From the NCBI RefSeq assembly GCF_030209745.1, contig NZ_JARVRJ010000007.1, forward strand, positions 124,001 to 188,000: DNA of 64,000 nucleotides. Direction: 5' to 3'. Positions 58,124 to 64,000 of this stretch are shown here, piece after piece. The notes beneath the pieces are model-generated. The model did not search any database. It had not been told where the DNA came from and saw only the letters and a list, made by a program, of their open reading frames with translations. This DNA is from Arthrobacter sp. fls2-241-R2A-200. Lineage in GTDB: Bacteria; Actinomycetota; Actinomycetes; Actinomycetales; Micrococcaceae. Each line of letters starts with the position of its first letter. The stretch's first letter is position 1. The position numbers and the translations under genes are program-made.

Positions 58124-59323
58124 GTGTCCATCGAGACAATTGCAACTGATAATGACGCCCTGGTACTGAGCGAAGAAGAGATTTTTGCAGCCCACGAAGG
58201 CGGCAAGCTCAGTATTTCCAGCACCGTTCCGCTGAATAACAAGCGTGACCTTTCCATTGCGTACACCCCCGGTGTGGCCCAAGTCAGCCGCGCCATCCAC
58301 GCCAACCCCGAACTTGCCCGCACACACACCTGGGCAGAGCGCCTTGTTGTGGTGGTCAGCGATGGCACCGCCGTTTTGGGCCTTGGCAACATCGGCCCCA
58401 GCGCTTCCCTGCCAGTCATGGAAGGCAAGTCCGCGCTGTTCAAGTCTTTTGGCGACCTGGACTCCATCCCGTTGGTGCTCAACACCACCGACGTCGACGA
58501 GATCATCGAGACTTTGGTACGACTCCGCCCGAGCTTCGGTGCGGTAAACCTCGAGGACATCTCCGCACCCCGCTGCTTTGAACTCGAAGAGCGGCTCATT
58601 GAAGCACTCGACTGCCCCGTCATGCATGATGACCAGCACGGCACCGCCGTCGTGGTTCTTGCAGCCCTGACCAACGCCGCCAAGGTGACCAAGCGCGAGC
58701 TGGCCGGCTTGAAGGTTGTTGTTTCCGGCGCAGGTGCCGCAGGCATCGCCATCGCAGAAATCATGCTTGCTGTTGGAATCAAGGACGTCATCTTGCTCGA
58801 CTCCAAGGGCGTGGTCAACGCCGAGCGCGCAGACCTCGTTGCCGATCCGCACAGTGTGAAGGCCCGGATGGCCCAGCGCACCAACCCCCGCGGCGTGAGC
58901 GGTGGCCCTGGGGAAGGCCTCACGGGGGCCGACGTCTTCGTAGGCGTTTCCTCCTCGAAGGTCGACGAAGCGCACCTGAAGCTGATGAACGATCAGTCGA
59001 TCGTGTTCGCCCTGTCCAACCCGGACCCGGAAGTTCTTCCCGAGGTCGCGCAGAAGTACGCAGCCGTGGTTGCCACGGGCCGGAGTGACTTCCCGAACCA
59101 GATCAACAATGTCCTCGCCTTCCCCGGCATTTTCCGCGGCGCGTTGGACGCTGGCGCCCGCCGTATTACCCAGGCCATGAAGATCGCTGCCGCCAACGCC
59201 ATCGCTGAGCTGGCTGCCGAGGAGTTGTCCGCAAATTACATCGTGCCCAGCCCGCTGGATGCCCGCGTGGCACCCGCCGTCACCGCTGCGGTCGCCGCAG
59301 CCGCCTCGGCGGCGGACGCCTAA
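58124..59323 (+). CDS. NAD(P)-dependent malic enzyme
   Basis: Oxidative decarboxylation of malate to pyruvate, linking the TCA cycle to PEP/pyruvate metabolism. It is 399 aa, the short bacterial form, GTG start with GAGGAGA upstream. Landmarks: SIAYTPGVAQVSRAI (catalytic Tyr), DGTAVLGLGNIGP, the metal-binding MHDDQHGTAVVVLAAL, and the nucleotide-binding VVSGAGAAGIAIAE. It lacks the C-terminal phosphotransacetylase domain of MaeB. Cofactor preference is not evident. It ends before a strong hairpin. Confidence 0.94.
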   Translation: MSIETIATDNDALVLSEEEIFAAHEGGKLSISSTVPLNNKRDLSIAYTPGVAQVSRAIHANPELARTHTWAERLVVVVSDGTAVLGLGNIGPSASLPVMEGKSALFKSFGDLDSIPLVLNTTDVDEIIETLVRLRPSFGAVNLEDISAPRCFELEERLIEALDCPVMHDDQHGTAVVVLAALTNAAKVTKRELAGLKVVVSGAGAAGIAIAEIMLAVGIKDVILLDSKGVVNAERADLVADPHSVKARMAQRTNPRGVSGGPGEGLTGADVFVGVSSSKVDEAHLKLMNDQSIVFALSNPDPEVLPEVAQKYAAVVATGRSDFPNQINNVLAFPGIFRGALDAGARRITQAMKIAAANAIAELAAEELSANYIVPSPLDARVAPAVTAAVAAAASAADA

Positions 59324-59343
59324 CGCTACAAGCAAGACCGACG

Positions 59344-59375
59344 ACGGCGACGCCCCCGCTGGGGAGCGTCGCCGT
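59344..59375 (+). terminator. Terminator after malic enzyme
   Basis: ACGGCGACGC (59344-59353) and GCGTCGCCGT (59366-59375) form a perfect 10-bp stem with a 12-nt loop, followed by TTGT, 20 nt after the stop. Confidence 0.78.
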
Positions 59376-59425
59376 TTGTCCTGCTGAAGAACAGAGCCAG
59401 CCTTTCCCGACCGTAGACTGGGCCC

Positions 59426-59929
59426 ATGAATGCCGAACTCGCGGTGACGATCTTGTGCGGCCTGGCCATTGCGGTGGGCGTGGCCGGAGTCATCATCCCT
59501 GTCCTGCCAGGCAGCATGCTCATCGGTGCGAGCCTGCTGGCTTGGGCCATCTGGGGCGGTGCCGGCCCACTAGGCTGGATTGTCTTCGCAGTCGGCATGG
59601 TGTTTGTGGTTGCCGGGATGGCTTCAAGCGCTGTCTTAACTGGTCGCAGGCTCAAGCAGCACGGCGTTCCCAACAGGTCGGTGCTGATCGGTGTTGCGCT
59701 GGCGGTCGTGGGGATGTTCGTGATTCCGGTGCTGGGCCTCTTCATTGGTTTCGCCCTTGGTTTGTTGCTCAGCGAAGTCCAACGCACCCGTGACTTCCGG
59801 GCTGCGCTCCGGTCGAGCGGTGCGGCGCTGAAGGCCACCGGCGTCGGAATACTGGTGGAGTTTGGCCTTGCCTGCGCCGCGGCGAGTACGTGGATCATCG
59901 GTGTGTGGATCCACGCCGTGACCGGCTAA
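59426..59929 (+). CDS. DUF456 family membrane protein
   Basis: A 167-aa integral membrane protein with four to six helices. The opening ILCGLAIAVGVAGVIIPVLP, followed by GSMLIGASLLAWAIWGG and the Gly-rich LAVVGMFVIPVLGLFIGFAL, is the DUF456 pattern, with glycine-zipper-like spacing. The function of the family is unknown. It is monocistronic and ends 12 nt from the convergent deacetylase gene. Confidence 0.85.
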   Translation: MNAELAVTILCGLAIAVGVAGVIIPVLPGSMLIGASLLAWAIWGGAGPLGWIVFAVGMVFVVAGMASSAVLTGRRLKQHGVPNRSVLIGVALAVVGMFVIPVLGLFIGFALGLLLSEVQRTRDFRAALRSSGAALKATGVGILVEFGLACAAASTWIIGVWIHAVTG

Positions 59930-59941
59930 AGCCCGGATTGG

Positions 59942-60889
59942 TTAGCGAAGTGAAGGAACGCTGACTTGAGCCGGGCGGAATGTTGCTCCGGCGCCCGGGA
60001 ACAGCGGCACATCGATCCGGGCGTGCGTGTGAACTTCCTGCACAGTGGACTTGGTGTGCCCCGCGATCTCCGCCAACGTGGTGACCCACATTCCTTCAAG
60101 GTCTTTCACCCGCTCGATCAGTTGTTCCAGGGCCACCGCGCGTGACGGCCTACCGGAGATAAACGGATGGTTGGTCAGTACGAAGCAACTGCCTTGGGCG
60201 TGGTGGGCTTGGGCCTCCAGGGTCCACATTGCCAAGGCCTTGGCCGGGTTCTCGATCACGCCGCTGCCGGTTACGCCGGGGTAGAACGCGTACTGCTCCC
60301 AGTCGTCCAATGCCCAGTCGACAGGAATCTCCACGATGTCCCGGGAGTCATCTTCGGCGACCGCCATACGGTAAGGGGCATCGCCGTCGAGCAGGCTTGA
60401 ATCGTAGAGGAAGCCGCGGTCCGCCAACAGGGCCGGGGACTGCCAGTTCAGTTCCCACCAGGGTGCCCGGTAACCTACCGGCCGCACGCCGGCCACACGG
60501 GCGAGCGCCTCCAGGCCGCGATCGAGGTAGCTGGCTTCGGTGGCCGCATCAATGCCCTGCATGGGCTCGTGGAGGTAGCCGTGGTGGGCGATCTCATGCC
60601 CGGCGTCCGCGATCCTGCGGACGACGTCGGGGTAGCTGTCAGCCGTGAACCCGGGAACGAAGAATGTTCCCTTGATGTCCTGGCGGTCCAGGATCTGGAG
60701 GAGCCGCGGGACGGCGATTTTGGGCCCATAGGACTGATGGCTCATGAGGGACATCCGCCGCGTGCTTGCGGGATCATGGGCGATGGTGCAGGACTCGGCA
60801 TCGACGTCGAAGGTGAAGGAGGCTGCGGCTTTGAAGCCTTCCGGCCATACAACCGGGTGCAGCGAATCGGCGAATGCGGGATGGTTCAT
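59942..60889 (-). CDS. Polysaccharide deacetylase family protein, PuuE-like
   Basis: A 315-aa NodB-homology hydrolase. The start at 60889 has AAAGGA upstream and overlaps the permease stop by 4 nt. The motifs are FTFDVDAES (catalytic/metal Asp), AGHEIAHHGYLHE (metal His pair), YRAPWWELNW (motif 3) and a late NHPF His. There is no signal peptide, so it acts in the cytoplasm, which argues against a wall deacetylase and for the PuuE-type allantoinase/cyclic-amide hydrolase branch. The NCS1 permease partner supports a purine or hydantoin-type substrate. Confidence 0.82.
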   Translation of the reverse strand: MNHPAFADSLHPVVWPEGFKAAASFTFDVDAESCTIAHDPASTRRMSLMSHQSYGPKIAVPRLLQILDRQDIKGTFFVPGFTADSYPDVVRRIADAGHEIAHHGYLHEPMQGIDAATEASYLDRGLEALARVAGVRPVGYRAPWWELNWQSPALLADRGFLYDSSLLDGDAPYRMAVAEDDSRDIVEIPVDWALDDWEQYAFYPGVTGSGVIENPAKALAMWTLEAQAHHAQGSCFVLTNHPFISGRPSRAVALEQLIERVKDLEGMWVTTLAEIAGHTKSTVQEVHTHARIDVPLFPGAGATFRPAQVSVPSLR

Positions 60890-62481
60890 GCTGTGGTCCT
60901 TTCCGGAACGGCCGGTGAGCCAGGTGTTGCCGGCGTTGGCGGTGTGACTGAAACGTGGTTCGCGTCGGCACGCAGGAACTTCCGGTGGGCCCGCGGCCCG
61001 AGGAGTGCGTAGGCTCCGGCGCTGGTGAGTCCGCCGGCCAGCCATGAGAGGTCCCAGCCGCCCAAAGCCACCGCAATGGGGCCTTGCATGATGGGAATCA
61101 GCCCATACATGAATAGCCAGGTGGCGAAGATGCCAAGGACCAGGGAGGTGATTCCTGCCCAGTTGACGACGGGGAGCCGGCGCGTACCGATCGGATCAAA
61201 GAGCCGGTCGACCTTGGCGGGCCAGCGCTTCTCGAGCCAGAAGTAGTGCACCAGCATGATGCCGCCCCACGCAGCTACCCAGGCAACGAGCCCGATCAGC
61301 CAAGCATCCAGTACGGAGGCGAAGTCTTCCTGGAAGATGAAGAACACCACAGCAAGAAGTGAGAAGACGCCCACGAAGAGGTTGAGCTTGCGGCGGTTGA
61401 TGTTGATATCCAGCGCCTGCGTGGCCACCGAAAAGGTGTAGATGTTGAGGATGTTCGTGGCGATCGGGCCGTGCAGTACAAGAAGGAGCACGGGCAGTGC
61501 CATGGCGCCGAAGTTTTGCACGATCAGTTTGCCGGGATCAATCTCGCCGCTGTTCGTTGCCAGGCTTGCGCCGAGGACACCGAGCCATACAACGGGAATG
61601 AATTGGCCCAGAACAGATGCGAGGTAGACCTTGCGCTTGGGAACCGAGGTACTCACAAAGCGTGAGTAGTCTGCTGCGTAGGTGAACCAGGTGATTCCCC
61701 AACCGATTCCAATGGCGGTCATCACGGCGCTCATTGCGGCAATCCGGTCAGGTCCGGCCAGGATGTGTCCGGCAGGGCCGGGGTAGCCCCAGTCGATTTT
61801 CATGCCGAACCACGCGACGGCTGACATCACGGCAAGGATGATGATGGTTGGCGGAACTGTCCACTTCTCAAAGGCGGCAATGGCCTTGTAGCCGAACCAG
61901 GCGATCGCCACCTGTGCTGCCATAATCACCGTGGCGACGCCGATCTTCCAGGCGTAGTTGTGGGCGGTGGGATCCACCCAGCCGAGCGTTCCGAAAAGGG
62001 CCATGACCAAGTCCAGGATGATCCACGTGTTGACGGCACACCAGCCGATCACCAGGAGCGCCTGGATGGCAGCCGGCAAGTAGTTGCCGCGACGCCCGAA
62101 CGCCGCACGCGCCAGGACCATGCCGGTGGCGCCGGTCTTTTGGCCCAGGAGCACGAAGCAGCCGAACAGCAGCATGCCGATCAGGTTTCCCAGGACCAGG
62201 ACGGTCACGGTGTCCGCGAACCCGAGTCCGAGGTTGATTCCGAGCGCCCCGAGCACCCAGTTGATGGGCGCGAGGTTGGCGCCAGCCCATATCCAGAACT
62301 GGCCGGAGACCTTGCGGGTGCGGTCTGATTCGGGGATGGGTTGGAGCCAGGCTTCGCTGTCATGGCCCGGCGCCATTGCCGGACCTGACTGCGCTGTGCT
62401 GTCTTGGGAGGAAGGGCTGTGTTGGGAAGCTGGGCTGTGTTGGGAAAAACTTGGTGACGCAGGAGAGAGGTTGTCTTGCAT
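60886..62481 (-). CDS. NCS1 family permease (cytosine/purine/hydantoin type)
   Basis: A 531-aa, 12-helix Na+ or H+ symporter. NCS1 landmarks: FWIWAGANLAPINWVLGALG in helix 1 and WGITWFTYAADYSRFVSTSV in helix 6, where substrate and cation bind. The N-terminus carries a Ser/Pro/His-rich repeat (SQHSPASQHSPSSQDS) and the C-terminus a Pro/Thr tail, both cytoplasmic. It is co-transcribed with the deacetylase and divergent from a PucR regulator, forming an uptake-hydrolysis-regulation unit. Confidence 0.9.
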   Translation of the reverse strand: MQDNLSPASPSFSQHSPASQHSPSSQDSTAQSGPAMAPGHDSEAWLQPIPESDRTRKVSGQFWIWAGANLAPINWVLGALGINLGLGFADTVTVLVLGNLIGMLLFGCFVLLGQKTGATGMVLARAAFGRRGNYLPAAIQALLVIGWCAVNTWIILDLVMALFGTLGWVDPTAHNYAWKIGVATVIMAAQVAIAWFGYKAIAAFEKWTVPPTIIILAVMSAVAWFGMKIDWGYPGPAGHILAGPDRIAAMSAVMTAIGIGWGITWFTYAADYSRFVSTSVPKRKVYLASVLGQFIPVVWLGVLGASLATNSGEIDPGKLIVQNFGAMALPVLLLVLHGPIATNILNIYTFSVATQALDININRRKLNLFVGVFSLLAVVFFIFQEDFASVLDAWLIGLVAWVAAWGGIMLVHYFWLEKRWPAKVDRLFDPIGTRRLPVVNWAGITSLVLGIFATWLFMYGLIPIMQGPIAVALGGWDLSWLAGGLTSAGAYALLGPRAHRKFLRADANHVSVTPPTPATPGSPAVPERTTA

Positions 62482-62521
62482 GGGGAGAGCCTCCGTATGT
62501 GAAAGGGACCCCCTAAGGCTA

Positions 62522-62568
62522 TGTGCCCCAGATCACAGCAACAAGATACGATGTGTCTAAAGAAACAC
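62522..62568. promoter_or_regulatory. CRP-like site and second dyad in the permease/pucR region
   Basis: TGTGC-CCCAGA-TCACA (62522-62537) differs by one base from the CRP/GlxR consensus TGTGA-N6-TCACA. GTGT-N8-ACAC (62553-62568) lies 22 bp before the pucR start and could be the regulator's own site. Both fall in the 109-bp divergent region. Confidence 0.5.
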
Positions 62569-62590
62569 CGGTCACAGCTTACGGAGTGTC

Positions 62591-64000
62591 ATGTCAATTC
62601 TGCTTGGGCAAGCCCTGAACAGTGAAACCCTTCAAGGTGCGGATCCCCGCATCATGTGCGCGGCAGACGGCGCCCTTACAAGGCCCGTCCGCTGGGTTCA
62701 CTCCAGCGAGGTCCTGGACATCGCGCCGCTGCTGCGTGGCGGGGAACTGCTCCTGAGCGGGGGCCAAGCGCTCGCGGGTCAACCGGCGGAACGCCGCGTC
62801 GAGTATGTCCGGGGGCTGGCCGCCCGGGGCATCGCGGCCCTGGCTCTGGAAACCGGCCCAGCCCTGCCGGCCATCCCCGCCGAAATGTTGGAGGTCGCCC
62901 AGTCCGCCGGGCTGCCGATCATCGAGCTCCGTCACGTTGTCCCGTTCGTTGCCGTGATGCAGGAAATCAACTCACTCCTGGTCAGCGAGTCAGTGGAGCA
63001 TCTCCAGCGCGGCGATCAGGCCAGCCATGCCATGGCTGCCGAGCTGGCCCACGGCGGCGGGCTGGATCAACTGCTGGCTGTCTTGGCGGAAACCACCGGG
63101 GCTGGCGCAAGGCTCGTCTCGCCGTCGGGCATTACCCTCGGGGCGGCCGCTGGACCCGGCGCGGGCGGGACGGTCACCACCGTTGATGTCCCGGTCCGCG
63201 GCGTGCTGGCCGCCCGCCTCGAGTTGGAAGTGCCCGACGACGGCGACAGCGGCCTTGCGCGCGTGGCAGGCGAGAGGTCCGTGGACATCCTTGGCCTGGC
63301 CCTGTTGCAACGGATGCCGCCGGGATTGAAGGAATTGGCTGGCATTGAGTTGATGCGCGCCATCAATTCGGGCAGCCAAACGTGGCAACTCCGGCAACTG
63401 GGGCCGGCGTCGGGCTTTTCGGTTGATGGGCCCGTCGCTGCCGTGGTGATCCGGTCTGCACGGGCCGGGCATCTTCGAGCCGGTTTGGATGCGTTGATGC
63501 GCGAAGTCGTGTCCCACAGCGCCAGTTATGCCAACAACGCGGAGCTGATCGCGCTTGCCTCACTCAGCGGTGGCACATCGACGCGCGCTGCCTTGGTGGC
63601 GGGGCTGCGGGGTTTGGCGTTGCCCGCCGGATCAGCCATTGCCGTGGGGCCCCTTGGCAATGGCATCGATGAGGCACCGTGGTCCCTGGCTGAAGCGCGC
63701 CGCAGCCTTGATATGGCCGGGGACGAAGGCAGCCTGGTGGACGCTGAAGCCTACGCCGTGGAGCGGCTTGCCGGGGAACACCTGGACGTCGCCTCCCGGG
63801 GCTCGTTCGTTCAGCGTCAGCTGGGGGCCGTCGTCGAACATGACCGGCTGAGGCGGTCCGAGCTCCTCCGCACGCTGACAGTGTGGCTGGATACCGGGTG
63901 CAACACTGCACAGGCGGCGCGCGAACTGCACCTGGAGCGGCAGTCCATGCACCACAGGTTGCAGAAGATCTTCGAGCTCTGTGGGGGCGACCCCAGGGGA
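62591..64000 (+). CDS. PucR family transcriptional regulator, 3' end outside window
   Basis: The frame starts at ATG 62591 behind GGAG and stays open to the last base (470 codons); no stop is reached. Residues 1-125 are the PucR N-terminal domain (LLRGGELLLSGGQALAG; GIAALALETG), a central divergent GGDEF-like region follows, and the C-terminal HTH is nearly complete: LLRTLTVWLDTGCNTAQAAR and ELHLERQSMHHRLQKIFELC. Only a few residues should be missing. PucR members control purine degradation and similar nitrogen-scavenging genes, matching the divergent permease/deacetylase operon. Confidence 0.9.
   Translation, partial: MSILLGQALNSETLQGADPRIMCAADGALTRPVRWVHSSEVLDIAPLLRGGELLLSGGQALAGQPAERRVEYVRGLAARGIAALALETGPALPAIPAEMLEVAQSAGLPIIELRHVVPFVAVMQEINSLLVSESVEHLQRGDQASHAMAAELAHGGGLDQLLAVLAETTGAGARLVSPSGITLGAAAGPGAGGTVTTVDVPVRGVLAARLELEVPDDGDSGLARVAGERSVDILGLALLQRMPPGLKELAGIELMRAINSGSQTWQLRQLGPASGFSVDGPVAAVVIRSARAGHLRAGLDALMREVVSHSASYANNAELIALASLSGGTSTRAALVAGLRGLALPAGSAIAVGPLGNGIDEAPWSLAEARRSLDMAGDEGSLVDAEAYAVERLAGEHLDVASRGSFVQRQLGAVVEHDRLRRSELLRTLTVWLDTGCNTAQAARELHLERQSMHHRLQKIFELCGGDPRG

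Noticed and set aside
1..64000. tRNA and rRNA genes
   Set aside because: I inspected intergenic regions for T-arm and anticodon-stem patterns and rRNA-like sequence and found none; a covariance search was not possible.

Overview
The window is high-GC chromosomal DNA from an actinobacterium. GTG starts, frequent ATGA start/stop overlaps, and the gene families point to the Micrococcaceae, most likely Arthrobacter or Paenarthrobacter; this assignment comes from family recognition, not from a search. I see about 60 protein-coding genes, no rRNA or tRNA, no insertion sequence, no prophage and no CRISPR array. Both window ends cut a gene: a semialdehyde dehydrogenase on the left and a PucR-type regulator on the right.

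Layout. 0-5.7 kb: homoprotocatechuate (3,4-dihydroxyphenylacetate) meta-cleavage genes hpaE-hpaD-hpaH-hpaI plus an MHS-family transporter. 5.8-10.7 kb: thioesterase, acetyltransferase, purB, a WXG100-like small protein coupled to an alpha/beta hydrolase, and a small membrane protein. 10.7-16.4 kb: a hisC-type aminotransferase, then an E1alpha-E1beta-E2 2-oxoacid dehydrogenase operon behind a 42-bp near-perfect palindrome, with a PAP2-like membrane protein overlapping its end. 16.4-21 kb: universal stress protein with an aminotransferase, a PEP-mutase-like protein, and an FMN reductase divergent from its probable TetR repressor. 21.2-27.2 kb: a peptide ABC importer with a fused double ATPase. 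27.3-33.4 kb: Gfo/Idh oxidoreductase, an ECF sigma factor with a single-span probable anti-sigma protein and a related exported repeat protein, then alanine dehydrogenase divergent from a PucR regulator.

33.5-35 kb holds the most unusual regulatory feature: on the minus strand, a cyclic-di-AMP (ydaO/yuaA) riboswitch directly in front of a single-span Pro/Ala/Thr-rich envelope protein that has no recognisable hydrolase domain. 35-37.7 kb: a stand-alone ATP-dependent DNA ligase, a small acidic protein, a hydrolase and an HTH protein. 37.8-43.7 kb: PTS enzyme I divergent from tetR-mtlA-mtlD (mannitol uptake and oxidation). 43.7-46 kb: a PadR-DUF1048-ABC ATPase-ABC permease export operon. 46-53.2 kb: a MarR/MFS pair with two tandem operators and three more MFS transporters. 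53.2-57 kb: three tandem paralogous secreted proteins, each with an Ig-like domain followed by five FG-GAP/VCBS repeats. 57-64 kb: TetR, malic enzyme, DUF456 protein, and a polysaccharide deacetylase (PuuE-like)/NCS1 permease operon divergent from a second PucR regulator.

Taken together this is a soil-type catabolic and transport-rich segment. Many regulators sit next to the genes they probably control, and clear dyads are visible in several of the shared intergenic regions. Large ORFs opposite real genes are codon-bias shadows and are not listed.
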